DNA from: Syntrophorhabdus sp. PtaB.Bin027
GTDB taxonomy: Bacteria > Desulfobacterota > Syntrophorhabdia > Syntrophorhabdales > Syntrophorhabdaceae
Direction of reading: 5' to 3'
NCBI GenBank assembly: GCA_002067585.1
Contig: MVQO01000219.1
Span: 1-43,009, forward strand
Length of the DNA stretch: 43,009 nt
This document shows positions 1 through 8,815 of this stretch, piece by piece; positions within the stretch are counted from its first letter, which is position 1, and each line of letters opens with the position of its first letter. Made by a program: the position numbers and the translations under genes. The notes beneath the pieces are model-generated. The model was not told the origin of the DNA, ran no database searches, and saw only the letters and a list, made by a program, of their open reading frames with translations.

Positions 1-123
1 GAAGGGAATGTAGCCGCCATTAATCTCTACAGGAGGTTTGGTTTTGAGAAAATCGGCAAAAGAAAGAAATATTATACGGAAACTAATGAGGATGCGTTGA
101 TCATGTGCCTATCGGTACGTTAG
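1..123 (+). CDS. rimI: RimI-type ribosomal protein alanine N-acetyltransferase, C-terminal fragment
   Basis: The window opens inside a reading frame that stops with TAG at 121-123. The 40 visible residues include NLYRRFGFEKIGKRKKYY followed by EDALIMCL, the usual C-terminal signature of GNAT acetyltransferases of the RimI type (NxxAixLYxxxGF...RxxYY...DAxxM). RimI acetylates the N-terminal alanine of ribosomal protein S18 in the cytoplasm. The acetyl-CoA binding loop and start codon lie outside the window, so another GNAT close to RimI cannot be excluded. pyrK follows 105 bp downstream on the same strand. Confidence 0.72.
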   Translation, partial: EGNVAAINLYRRFGFEKIGKRKKYYTETNEDALIMCLSVR

Positions 124-228
124 TTCATGGTTAAAATCCTGGCACTCGGAATCGGGAAAATAAGGATTGTGGTCCCCGGTTAACAGTGAAGATTGAACTG
201 AAGACTGTAAGCGTTATTTAATGTAACT

Positions 229-987
229 ATGGACGATATAGAAGGCAGGATAATTCAAAACAAAGAAATTGTATCAGGGCACTACCTGTTGAAAGTGAAG
301 CTGGCTAAACCGATGAATACCCCTATACCCGGGCAATTTGCAATGATGAAGCTACCCGACAGCGAGGTTTTCCTGAGAAGGCCATTTAGCATCTATGACT
401 ACAGGCAGGACACGGCGTACTTCATGTATAAGGTCGTGGGAAAGGGAACTCATTCATTGAGCAGAACAGGGAAAAATTCAACGGTTTCTCTTCTCTGCCC
501 CCTCGGCAAGGGGTTCAACATACAAAAAAGAGACGCATATGTGGTTGTTGCAGGGGGTATCGGTATAGCAGGAGTTCATCTTCTGATAAAACGACTGGGT
601 AAACAGGCTATAATTTTTTTCGGCTGCAACAGGGCGGAAGAACTGGCGCTCATGAGATATCATATCAACTTAAATCCATATGTTTCTACCCTTGACGGGT
701 CGTATGGTTTTCATGGCAACGTCGTGCAACTCCTTTCGAAACATTTGAAGACCATTTGCAAATCAAACATCGAGGTCTTCACCTGTGGTCCGGAAAATAT
801 GTTCGTAAGCCTCAGAAGGCTTTTAGAAAAAATGAGAATCCCTTGCCAGGCATCATTTGAGGAACGGATGGCATGTGGCCTTGGATTATGTTTCGGGTGT
901 GTAAAAAAAACACTCGATGAAAAGGAGCCTTACAAAAGGGTTTGTAAAGAAGGTCCGGTGTTTGATCTATGGCAAGTATGTCTGTAA
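229..987 (+). CDS. pyrK: Dihydroorotate dehydrogenase B, electron transfer subunit PyrK
   Basis: 252 residues, the normal family length. It passes electrons from the class 1B dihydroorotate dehydrogenase PyrD to NAD+ through FAD and a [2Fe-2S] cluster in pyrimidine synthesis. Visible motifs are the FAD-binding RRPFSIYD at residues 50-57, a glycine-rich NAD-binding stretch GGIGIAG at 109-115, and the C-terminal cluster ligands C216, C221, C224 and C239 in the CxxxxCxxC...C spacing typical of PyrK. The ATG at 229 has a poor Shine-Dalgarno, but no better start fits the family N-terminus. The last 19 bases overlap pyrD, so the two subunits are probably translationally coupled. Confidence 0.92.
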   Translation: MDDIEGRIIQNKEIVSGHYLLKVKLAKPMNTPIPGQFAMMKLPDSEVFLRRPFSIYDYRQDTAYFMYKVVGKGTHSLSRTGKNSTVSLLCPLGKGFNIQKRDAYVVVAGGIGIAGVHLLIKRLGKQAIIFFGCNRAEELALMRYHINLNPYVSTLDGSYGFHGNVVQLLSKHLKTICKSNIEVFTCGPENMFVSLRRLLEKMRIPCQASFEERMACGLGLCFGCVKKTLDEKEPYKRVCKEGPVFDLWQVCL

Positions 988-1871
988 AGCTGTTTGGAAA
1001 AAACCTTCGAAATCCGGTGATGAATGCATCAGGCACCTTGGGATACGGTGAGGAGATTGAACCGCTCTGGGGAATTGAGAACCTTGGCGCCTATGTTACC
1101 AAAGGCCTGTCTTTAAACCCCCATAACGGAAACCCCACGCCCCGCGTCTGGGAAGAGCGACAGGGGCTTATTAATAGCATAGGGCTTCAGAACGTCGGGG
1201 TTGACAGGTTTTTCAATGAGTATTTTCCCTTGTTCAAAAAAAAGAAAACCCCGATAATCGTCAATTTTTTCGGCTTCACCGAGGAAGAATATGTTGCGTG
1301 TGCTAGGCGCATAAAGCCGGACAATCTTATCATTGCCCTTGAGATGAACCTCTCATGCCCAAACGTTAAACAAGGGGGCATAAGCTTTGGCAAGGACCCT
1401 GAAATGGTTTATAAGATCGTAAAAGAGGTTAAGGCTGTAACCCGGATTCCAATAATCGCCAAACTGACCCCTGAAGTTAGAAATCTCCGTGAAATTGCCG
1501 GGGCTGCTTACGATGCTGGTGTTGATGGATTTACTCTTTTAAACACCATGCCTTCCCTAGTAGTTGATATCGAAAAATGTTCTGTCCCTATCAGAGGAGG
1601 GTTATCAGGACCAGTTCTCAGACCCATTGCTCTGAAGGCGGTTTATGAAATTTTTTCAAGCCTCCATGTTCCCATTCTCGGTTCAGGAGGAATTATGAAT
1701 TATAGTGATGCTTTGTCTTTTATCATGGCCGGCGCATGTGCGGTTCAGGTAGGTACCGCCACATTCGTAGACCCCTACACAATTCCAAAGATCATTCAAG
1801 AATTAAAGAATTACCTGGAACAATTGCGATGCCCTCGGATCAGCGATCTTACTGGTGTAGCACATGGATAA
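969..1871 (+). CDS. pyrD: Dihydroorotate dehydrogenase class 1B catalytic subunit PyrD
   Basis: 300 residues. It oxidises dihydroorotate to orotate with FMN in a complex with PyrK. The class 1B active-site cysteine is C130 in the motif EMNLSCPNVK (125-134). The N-terminal NPVMNASGTLGYG and the C-terminal GSGGI and GACAVQVGTA phosphate-binding segments are also present. The start at 969 overlaps the end of pyrK; a second ATG at 978 is an alternative. The end overlaps the start of recJ by 8 bases. The pairing with pyrK fixes the NAD-linked class 1B type rather than the quinone-linked class 2 enzyme. Confidence 0.95.
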   Translation: MASMSVKLFGKNLRNPVMNASGTLGYGEEIEPLWGIENLGAYVTKGLSLNPHNGNPTPRVWEERQGLINSIGLQNVGVDRFFNEYFPLFKKKKTPIIVNFFGFTEEEYVACARRIKPDNLIIALEMNLSCPNVKQGGISFGKDPEMVYKIVKEVKAVTRIPIIAKLTPEVRNLREIAGAAYDAGVDGFTLLNTMPSLVVDIEKCSVPIRGGLSGPVLRPIALKAVYEIFSSLHVPILGSGGIMNYSDALSFIMAGACAVQVGTATFVDPYTIPKIIQELKNYLEQLRCPRISDLTGVAHG

Positions 1872-3564
1872 AGGAACGGAGGGCGCAGAGAACAAGGCGC
1901 AGAGCGTTGAGCCTGAAATCCATGGTAACCCAAGGTTGTTGGCGAAAGAGCTCGGCATTCCAGATCTAGCCGGACGCCTTCTCTACTCGCGAGGTATCTT
2001 TGACCCTGACAATGCTGACAAGTTTCTTTACCCGAAACTTAAAGATCTCTCTGACCCTTTTCTTTTGCCTGATATTGATGAAGGAGTTGGAAGGACTGTG
2101 GAAGCCATACAAAAAAATGAAAATATCTGTCTCTATGGGGACTATGATGCTGACGGAGTGACATCTGTAGCTATCTTGAGCAATTTTTTTCACCACATAG
2201 GTATTAATCCTGGTATCTATATCCCCGGGAGGTATGATGGGTATGGGCTTAATATCAATGCCGTGAAAAAATTAAAAGAACAGGGTGTCTCTCTTCTCAT
2301 ATGCCTCGATTGTGGGTCCTCTAACAGAGAAGAGATAGAACAGGCAAAAAGCTATGGTATAGATATTATTGTCATTGACCACCATGAACCACCCAAGGCA
2401 CGCCCTGCCCCTGTTGCATTGATCAATCCCAAGAGGGCTGACTCTCGTTTTCCCACACGGGAGCTTGCCGCGTGCGGGGTAACGTTTTTCTATGTTCTCG
2501 CCTTAAGAAGACGGTTGGCCCACATGGGGCTTCTTACACACCCAGTCAACCTAAAAAAAGAGCTTGATCTCGTCGTTATTGGCTCTATGGGAGACATGGT
2601 CCCTTTGGTAAATGATAACAGAATTTTGGTGAAATTCGGCATGGCTACTATGAGAAAAAGTCCTCGAACATGGCTCAAAGCCTTCCATTCTGAACGTATC
2701 CTCTACAACGGCGTCATCGATGAATATACTCTTAATTTTGTCGTTATACCAAGAATCAATGCAGCTGGAAGAATTACAGATGCTCGTCGGGCATTGGATT
2801 TTCTTGTTTCACAGGATGACACAGATGCCTGTGCATTGCTGGTTGAACTTAATGAGACAAACAGGAAAAGACAGAAAATAGAAGAAAACATTCTTAGGGA
2901 AATCTCTGGTAGCCTGGCCAATGGAGATTTCGATGCAAGAAAATCGATTGTGCTTTATAATCAGAGCTGGCACCTCGGGGTAGTTGGCATTGTTGCCCAA
3001 AAGGTGATGGAGAAGTATGGCAAACCTGCAATCATTCTCACAAGAGTAGGCGACTACCTGAAAGGTTCGGGAAGGGGGGGTAACGGGATAGACCTACATG
3101 GTACTGTGGCTTCTCTTTCACCATTTCTTTTGAAGTATGGCGGTCATAGGTTTGCCTGCGGCATAGCGTTGGCCGAGGAGAACCTGAAATTGTTCATTGA
3201 TGCATTTGAAGAACGAATAGAGGCGCCGATTACATTGCCCGACAAAAAATATATAGTGGATGCCTGTGCAGGATTTGAAGAATTGACAATGGAATTTATG
3301 GAATTTATGGAACAACTCTCGCCTTTTGGCATGGGTAATCCACGACCAAACCTCATGTTGTTTCCATCCGCCCTCAAGCAGAACAACCGCATGGTCAGAA
3401 TTTCCGATAACAACAACAAGATTTGGTTTGGTTCCATGCAAGGTCAATGTGAGATTCCCCGGAACGGGCCGCTGGGCATTATTGTAACGCTTACTTTCAA
3501 GGAACTGAGAGGTGAGCAGTTTATCCACCTTAATATCAAGGACATAGTCTCCATTACAGGTTAG
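1864..3564 (+). CDS. recJ: Single-stranded-DNA-specific 5'-3' exonuclease RecJ
   Basis: 566 residues, a normal RecJ length. This Mn/Mg-dependent DHH-family exonuclease acts on single-stranded DNA in recombination and repair. Visible motifs are DYDADGVTS (93-101), the GRYDGYGLN segment (122-130), the DHH motif IDHHEP (171-176), and further on the DHHA1 region around GGHRFACG. The first 20 or so residues are hydrophilic and unlike the family, so initiation may be slightly downstream, but the ATG at 1864 is the only good start and overlaps pyrD. It ends the pyrK-pyrD-recJ group. Confidence 0.93.
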   Translation: MDKGTEGAENKAQSVEPEIHGNPRLLAKELGIPDLAGRLLYSRGIFDPDNADKFLYPKLKDLSDPFLLPDIDEGVGRTVEAIQKNENICLYGDYDADGVTSVAILSNFFHHIGINPGIYIPGRYDGYGLNINAVKKLKEQGVSLLICLDCGSSNREEIEQAKSYGIDIIVIDHHEPPKARPAPVALINPKRADSRFPTRELAACGVTFFYVLALRRRLAHMGLLTHPVNLKKELDLVVIGSMGDMVPLVNDNRILVKFGMATMRKSPRTWLKAFHSERILYNGVIDEYTLNFVVIPRINAAGRITDARRALDFLVSQDDTDACALLVELNETNRKRQKIEENILREISGSLANGDFDARKSIVLYNQSWHLGVVGIVAQKVMEKYGKPAIILTRVGDYLKGSGRGGNGIDLHGTVASLSPFLLKYGGHRFACGIALAEENLKLFIDAFEERIEAPITLPDKKYIVDACAGFEELTMEFMEFMEQLSPFGMGNPRPNLMLFPSALKQNNRMVRISDNNNKIWFGSMQGQCEIPRNGPLGIIVTLTFKELRGEQFIHLNIKDIVSITG

Positions 3565-3651
3565 GGACGTCGCTCGTTGTGATGGTGTAGATCACTCACA
3601 GTCAAGACAGTACTCGCAATTTATTGCTGCAATGATCAATGATAATTTTCG

Positions 3652-3719
3652 AAGAAATTTCTTGACAAACCCTTTGCTCTTGGATACAGTATCCATGTTT
3701 GAATTTATATACATAAATT
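3652..3719 (+). promoter_or_regulatory. Promoter and palindromic operator region of the oxidoreductase-TRAP operon
   Basis: TTGACA at 3662-3667 and TACAGT at 3685-3690 are separated by exactly 17 bases. The -10 lies inside a perfect 15-bp palindrome, TGGATAC-A-GTATCCA (3681-3695). A second palindrome, AAGAAATTTCTT (3652-3663), touches the -35, and an AT-rich inverted repeat AATTTAT/ATAAATT lies at 3702-3719. FCD-type GntR regulators commonly bind short GTAT/ATAC-containing palindromes, and one is encoded in this operon at 8088-8798. That it binds here is inference. The first gene starts at 3744 after a GGAG ribosome binding site. Confidence 0.55.
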
Positions 3720-3743
3720 TAATCACTTAAGTATGGAGATATA

Positions 3744-4295
3744 ATGATCGAAATTAAATTCTGTGGAAGAGGCGGACAGGGAGCGGTAATTGCTTCCCAG
3801 ATCCTGGCAAAAGTGTTTTTTCTAATGGGCAAATACCCTCAATGTTTCTCTGTCTTTGGTGGGGAAAGACGAGGCGCCCCGGTTGCGAGCTTCCTTAGGG
3901 TAGACAACAAAAAAATCTATCTCAAGTGTGAGATCAGGAGGCCTGACCACCTTATTTATATGGCCCCTGATCTGGTTGACGAACAGGAGATTGAGTCTAT
4001 ACTGAAACCGGATGGACTAATCCTTATTAACAACGCTCTTACGTCCGGTGAATATGTGCGGTTACGAAAATTCCGCCTTGCTCTCATCGATGCCCTTTCT
4101 GTTTCAGAGGAGGCAGGACTCGGGTCCACTATCAATACTGCCATACTTGGTGCATATGCCAAAGCAAGTGGAGAGATATCCCTAGACTACCTTGAACAGG
4201 CAATCAGGGAGACTGTTCCTGCAAAGATCGAAGCAAATGTTACAGCTGCACTGCACGCATTCGACGTGACGCACGTTATGGAGGGAGTTAATTAG
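3744..4295 (+). CDS. 2-oxoacid:acceptor oxidoreductase, gamma subunit
   Basis: 183 residues, matching the gamma domain of pyruvate/2-oxoacid:ferredoxin oxidoreductases. The N-terminus EIKFCGRGGQGAVIASQIL (3-21) is the family's GRGGQG motif, and GGERRGAPVASF follows at about residues 40-51. The subunit contributes to the CoA and TPP active-site architecture of the heteromeric enzyme. It is the first gene of the operon, 9 bases after a GGAG, and directly abuts the next gene at 4296. Substrate cannot be told from this subunit. The subunit set resembles phenylglyoxylate:NAD oxidoreductases and other aryl/alkyl 2-oxoacid enzymes. Confidence 0.88.
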   Translation: MIEIKFCGRGGQGAVIASQILAKVFFLMGKYPQCFSVFGGERRGAPVASFLRVDNKKIYLKCEIRRPDHLIYMAPDLVDEQEIESILKPDGLILINNALTSGEYVRLRKFRLALIDALSVSEEAGLGSTINTAILGAYAKASGEISLDYLEQAIRETVPAKIEANVTAALHAFDVTHVMEGVN

Positions 4296-6062
4296 ATGAA
4301 TGGTCACGGAATAACCATTGAAAATATAAAAAAGATCGTTCCATTTTCCCAGGGATCCACAGAGATTTTTCTGACAGGTTTGTGGAGCAGCAGAAAGCCA
4401 ATCCATTTAGACAAAACCTCGCCTTGCCGTCAGGCCTGTCCTGTTGGAAACGATATTTCCCGTGCCTTCTATGAGGCATCTATGGGCCACTATGATGAAG
4501 CTCTGAGAATATTTCGTCAGGACAATCCCTTGCCCGGCGTGTGCGGCAGGGTATGCTACCATCCCTGTGAATCCCAGTGTAACAGGAAGTATTATGACGA
4601 GGCTGTAAATATCAGGGGGTTCGAGCGCTTTCTTGCAGACAATGGCAAGGTTGACATTGGCCGTGAAAGACCTGCCCTGCTAAGAAAAGAGAAGGTTGCC
4701 ATTGTCGGGTCCGGCCCGGCAGGTCTCAGCGCTGCATATCACCTGGCAAGGCTCGGTTTTTCAGTTACAATTCTTGAAGCTTTACCCATGGCAGGGGGCA
4801 TGCTCCGATATGGAATTCCTGAATACAGACTTCCAAAGGGCATTCTTGATAAAGAAATCTCATATATTCAAGAATTGGGGGTAGAAATAAAAACCGGGGT
4901 TACGGTTGGAAAAGACCTGTCACTGTCGGAAACAAGAAAAGACTATCAGGCTATTTTTCTTGCTATCGGGGCTCACAGTGGCATGCAATTGGGGTTAGAA
5001 GGGGAAGACCTCCTGGGTGTCATGGATGGAATTACCTATCTCAGGACAATTAACCTGGGCAAAAAAGTAAGATTGGGCAAAAAAATAGCTGTCATCGGGG
5101 GCGGCAATACCGCCATTGACTGTGCACGGACAGCACGGCGATTGGGTGCAAAAGACATAACTGTTATTTATCGCCGCACCAGAGCGGAAATGCCTGCCCT
5201 TGCCGAAGATGTGGATGGCCTGGAAAGAGAGGGTATAAAGATTGAGCTCCTTGCAGCACCTAAGCGTTTGATTTCAGAAAATGGAAAGATTTCCGGGGTA
5301 GAGTGTCTGCGCATGAAACTCGGCGAGGCTGATACAACCGGGCGTCCCAGCCCATTTCCTGTGGAAGGGTCTGAGTTCATCGTTCCTGTAGATGCCATGA
5401 TAGCCGCTATCGGCCAGGCACCCGAAGCAGCATTCGTAAAAGAACTTGGAATATCCATCAGTAAAAACAACGTGATCCAAATCTCATCCGAAACAACTGC
5501 AACCAGTGTAGATGGGGTCTTTGCTGGAGGTGATGGTGCAGGAACCAAGGCATTCGTAGCAGATGCAATTGCGAGTGGCAAACTGGGAGCTCTTGCTGTT
5601 TATTGTTATTTTGAAGGAAAAGACGTAAAAAAAGAGCTTAAGAACCATCAGATTGGGAACCAGCAGTCATTCTCCTTCCAACACTTCCTGAATCCGAAAC
5701 ATTATCCTGTTGATCTGAAGAAGGTTGTTCCGTACGAAAAGATCAACACCCTATGCTTCCCCCATGGAGTAAGACATAACAATCCCGAGAGTGTGCCTCC
5801 AAAAGAGGCTGTAAAAACATTTCGAGAGGGTACCAGTGGCATTGAAGCCTCTCGGATGCCATTTGAAATATATCGCTGCTTTAAATGCGGAACCTGCACA
5901 CATTGTGATCTTTGCTTTTTGCTTTGCCCTGACATTTCCATCATAAAAGGAACAGATGGATACACCATAAAGACCGATTTTTGCAAGGGTTGCGGCCAGT
6001 GTGCCACAACCTGTCCCCGAAATGTAATAGAGATGGTCGAGGGCCCAGGAGGTAATACATGA
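4296..6062 (+). CDS. Fused GltD-like FAD/NAD(P)H oxidoreductase and 2x[4Fe-4S] delta subunit of 2-oxoacid oxidoreductase
   Basis: 588 residues in three parts. Residues about 40-120 form the Fer4_20-type N-terminal iron-sulfur domain (C44, C48, C83, C87, C91, C95). Residues about 131-440 are a glutamate-synthase-beta-like flavoprotein with an FAD motif VAIVGSGPAGLSAAYHL (134-150), a second dinucleotide motif IAVIGGGNTAIDCA (264-277) and GVFAGGD (407-413). Residues about 525-585 carry two ferredoxin clusters (C528, C531, C534, C537, C540, C544; C563, C566, C569, C573), as in delta subunits. It should connect the ferredoxin-type oxidoreductase to NAD(P). Phenylglyoxylate dehydrogenase uses separate delta and flavin subunits; here they are one polypeptide. 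It overlaps the alpha gene by 4 bases. Confidence 0.88.
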   Translation: MNGHGITIENIKKIVPFSQGSTEIFLTGLWSSRKPIHLDKTSPCRQACPVGNDISRAFYEASMGHYDEALRIFRQDNPLPGVCGRVCYHPCESQCNRKYYDEAVNIRGFERFLADNGKVDIGRERPALLRKEKVAIVGSGPAGLSAAYHLARLGFSVTILEALPMAGGMLRYGIPEYRLPKGILDKEISYIQELGVEIKTGVTVGKDLSLSETRKDYQAIFLAIGAHSGMQLGLEGEDLLGVMDGITYLRTINLGKKVRLGKKIAVIGGGNTAIDCARTARRLGAKDITVIYRRTRAEMPALAEDVDGLEREGIKIELLAAPKRLISENGKISGVECLRMKLGEADTTGRPSPFPVEGSEFIVPVDAMIAAIGQAPEAAFVKELGISISKNNVIQISSETTATSVDGVFAGGDGAGTKAFVADAIASGKLGALAVYCYFEGKDVKKELKNHQIGNQQSFSFQHFLNPKHYPVDLKKVVPYEKINTLCFPHGVRHNNPESVPPKEAVKTFREGTSGIEASRMPFEIYRCFKCGTCTHCDLCFLLCPDISIIKGTDGYTIKTDFCKGCGQCATTCPRNVIEMVEGPGGNT

Positions 6063-7213
6063 AAACACTGCTCCAGGGAAATTATGCAGTCGCAGAAGCT
6101 GTTCGACTGGCAAGGGTACAACTTGTGGCGGCATACCCCATTACCCCTCAGACTCCAATTTATGAAAAACTCTCTGACATGGAGAACGAAGGAATCCTTC
6201 CGGGCGTAATGATGCGAACCGAATCAGAGCATTCTGCTATGGCAGCCTGTATCGCAGCCTCTCTAACTGGTGTTCGTACATTTACCGCAACTGCATCTCA
6301 GGGATTGGCACTTATGCATGAGATGCTCCATTTTGCCTCAGGAAACAGGGTTCCCATAGTAATGTGTAATGTAAACCGGGTAGTCGCTGTTCCATGGGCC
6401 TTTGGCAGCGACCAGTCAGACAGCCTCTCCCAGAGGGATACAGGGTGGTTGCAGTTTTACTGTGAGGATGCCCAGGAAGCCCTGGACACGGTAATCCAGG
6501 CTTATCGAATCGCCGAGCAGGCACTTTTACCTGTTATGGTTGCCATTGATGGCTTCTTTACGTCCCACTTTATAGAACCGATCGAAATTCCAGACCAAGC
6601 CTCTGTTGATGCTTTTCTTCCGGCCTTCAGCATACCTACACGTTTTAATGAAGCGGACCCGGCATACATAGCAAATGTGGTCAACCCCGAACAATACATG
6701 GGGTATAGACAGAAGAGTTTCGAAGACATGGAAAACACAAGGCCTTTGATAAAAGAAGCAAATGAGGAGTACCAGCGCATTATAGGCCGTGGATATGAAG
6801 CCGTTGAATCCGTGAACACTGATGATGCTGATATTGTTTTGGTAACGAGCGGTGCCATGACAAGCACTGCACGGGTAACAATTCAGTCCCTTAGAGAGAA
6901 AGGTGTTAAAGCAGGGCTTCTCAAGATGAAGTTGTTGAGACCCTTTCCCACCCGAGAAGTACAGGAGATATTGAAAAACACCCGGAAAATAGCGGTATTA
7001 GACCGCAATATTTCTCTCGGCAAAGGTGGCATATGGTGCCAGGAATTGAAAGCTGCCCTCTATCCCCTCGAAAACCGTCCCATCATAACTGGATATATCG
7101 CGGGTATCTGTGGCGCAGATGTTTCGCCTGATATGATTGAGGACATGGTTGTCAAGGCACTTGAAAGAGAAAGGTCAGATGATTTACCCATCTGGGTACG
7201 GAGGGATCAATGA
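6059..7213 (+). CDS. 2-oxoacid:acceptor oxidoreductase, alpha subunit
   Basis: 384 residues. The N-terminal pyrimidine-binding domain shows AAYPITPQTPIYE (about 23-35) and the conserved TESEHSAM with TATASQGLALM downstream. The C-terminal half (from about residue 255) has the transketolase-C-like fold segment GAMTSTARVTIQSL and GLLKMKLLRPFP. With gamma, delta and beta it makes a TPP-dependent enzyme that oxidatively decarboxylates a 2-oxoacid to its acyl-CoA. Length and motifs match PorA/VorB-type chains. Start overlaps the fused delta gene, and the 3' end overlaps beta by 4 bases. Confidence 0.9.
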   Translation: MKTLLQGNYAVAEAVRLARVQLVAAYPITPQTPIYEKLSDMENEGILPGVMMRTESEHSAMAACIAASLTGVRTFTATASQGLALMHEMLHFASGNRVPIVMCNVNRVVAVPWAFGSDQSDSLSQRDTGWLQFYCEDAQEALDTVIQAYRIAEQALLPVMVAIDGFFTSHFIEPIEIPDQASVDAFLPAFSIPTRFNEADPAYIANVVNPEQYMGYRQKSFEDMENTRPLIKEANEEYQRIIGRGYEAVESVNTDDADIVLVTSGAMTSTARVTIQSLREKGVKAGLLKMKLLRPFPTREVQEILKNTRKIAVLDRNISLGKGGIWCQELKAALYPLENRPIITGYIAGICGADVSPDMIEDMVVKALERERSDDLPIWVRRDQ

Positions 7214-8088
7214 TAGCTTCAGAAGAACAACAAGAATATATGCGATCCGGCCACATGGCCTGCCCGGGTTGCGGTGAAGCAAGCACTATGAGGCTCGTGT
7301 TAAAAGTCCTTGGAGAGAAAACGATTGTTGTCATTGTGCCTTCATGTGTCGGGGTTATCAGCGCTACCTTTCCGAACAGTACGTTTAAAGTTCCTTGCTT
7401 CCATTCAGCTTTTGAAATTGCAGCCCCAACAGCCGCAGGCATTGCAAATGCCCTTAGGGTGCAGGGCAGAGAAGATGTCACAGCACTTGCCTTCGCCGGC
7501 GATGGTGGCACCTTCGATATTGGACTTCAGTCTCTCTCAGGTGCCGCAGATCGGAATGATAATTTCATTTATGTCTGCCTCGATAATGAAGCGTACATGA
7601 ATACAGGTATTCAGTCCAGCTCTTCAACTCCACAGGGTGTTTGGACCATGACTACCCCAGGTGGAAGGCAGGGAAGAAAGAAAAAATTTATGCAAATTAT
7701 AGCAGCCCATAGGATGCCCTATGCAGCAACTGCCTCTATAGGCCACCCTCACGACCTAATGGCCAAAATAAGAAAAGCAAAGAACATTAAAGGAACAAAG
7801 TTTATCCATACACTGACTCCCTGCCCAACAGGGTGGAGAATGCCTGAGAATCTATCAGCAAAAGCAGCCATGCTTGCTGTAGAAACTAAGCTCTTCCCTC
7901 TCTATGAGGTCATTGATGGCACTGAATATCGGATCACCCATCAGCCTCTGGGGTTACCGGTCCAGGAGTTTACAAAAATTCAAGGCAGGTACCGTCACTT
8001 TACAGAAGAAGATACCGCTATCCTTCAAAGGGAAGTTGACGACGAATGGGAGCAGCTTGTGGCAAAGACAAAGGGATGTAAGCTATAG
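7210..8088 (+). CDS. 2-oxoacid:acceptor oxidoreductase, beta (TPP-binding) subunit
   Basis: 292 residues. ACPGCGEAS (17-25) supplies cluster-ligand cysteines C18 and C21 of the catalytic subunit. The TPP/Mg motif is AGDGGTFDIG (96-105) with the NEAYMNTG partner segment at 126-133. An additional cysteine pair region lies near the C-terminal HTLTPCPTGW. This is the chain that carries thiamine pyrophosphate and the proximal [4Fe-4S] cluster. It overlaps alpha by 4 bases, and its TAG shares one base with the GTG start of the regulator gene. Confidence 0.9.
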   Translation: MIASEEQQEYMRSGHMACPGCGEASTMRLVLKVLGEKTIVVIVPSCVGVISATFPNSTFKVPCFHSAFEIAAPTAAGIANALRVQGREDVTALAFAGDGGTFDIGLQSLSGAADRNDNFIYVCLDNEAYMNTGIQSSSSTPQGVWTMTTPGGRQGRKKKFMQIIAAHRMPYAATASIGHPHDLMAKIRKAKNIKGTKFIHTLTPCPTGWRMPENLSAKAAMLAVETKLFPLYEVIDGTEYRITHQPLGLPVQEFTKIQGRYRHFTEEDTAILQREVDDEWEQLVAKTKGCKL

Positions 8089-8798
8089 TGAAAAAGAAAC
8101 TTGTGATTCACCAGACAGATACAATTCGACGTAAGGTTTACAACCACCTTCGGGAGCAGATTTTACGGGGAGAATATGAGCCCCATGAGCGCCTCTTTGA
8201 GACAAGAATATCGGAAGAGATAGGAGTTTCAAGAACTCCTATCCGGGAGGCACTTCATAATCTCGAACTGGAGGGCCTTATCGAATGCCTGCCAAAAGTG
8301 GGTTACGTGGTAAAACCTATCAGCGAAGAGGAGGTTGCAGAAATATGCGAGCTTCGTGGGCTCGTTGAGGCCCTCGCTGCCCGCTGGGCTTCTGAGAAGG
8401 CTCGCGATAAACTGGTAGCGGAGTTACAGAAAAACATAGCTGCCTCGGAGAAGAAGCTTGAGCAGGGAGCTGCCCGTGCCTTTGTTGAGCTGGATGCGCA
8501 ATTTCATGAAATCATTGCCCGACTGAGCGGAAGCAAGCGCCTTCTCGAGCTTGCCCAGACGCTACGGCACCACATGCTTCGTTACCGAATACAGAGCATT
8601 TATGCAACCTACAATGTTTTTCGTGCTATAGAGGGTCACAAAGGCATACTCGTAGCTATAAAAAACGGTGACAAGGATGAAATTGAGCTTGCTATTCGGA
8701 CACATCTTGAACAGTCCAAGAAAGATATACTTCGTTACGCCCTCAAGGAGGATGAGAATCTGGCCGCAAGAAAGAGCAGTAATCAATCCAATTCATAA
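8088..8798 (+). CDS. GntR-family transcriptional regulator, FCD subfamily
   Basis: 236 residues. The N-terminal winged helix runs over about residues 10-75 with the GntR signature FETRISEEIGVSRTPIREAL (37-56). The C-terminal FCD ligand domain (about 84-220) keeps the metal/ligand residues D136, H140, H184 and H206. FCD regulators usually sense organic acids and control their uptake and catabolism, which fits the gene's position between a 2-oxoacid oxidoreductase and a TRAP importer. The GTG at 8088 overlaps the beta-subunit stop by one base and follows an AAGGGA. The predicted target is the 15-bp palindrome at 3681-3695. Confidence 0.9.
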   Translation: MKKKLVIHQTDTIRRKVYNHLREQILRGEYEPHERLFETRISEEIGVSRTPIREALHNLELEGLIECLPKVGYVVKPISEEEVAEICELRGLVEALAARWASEKARDKLVAELQKNIAASEKKLEQGAARAFVELDAQFHEIIARLSGSKRLLELAQTLRHHMLRYRIQSIYATYNVFRAIEGHKGILVAIKNGDKDEIELAIRTHLEQSKKDILRYALKEDENLAARKSSNQSNS

Positions 8799-8815
8799 AT
8801 TAAGGAGATCAGTAC

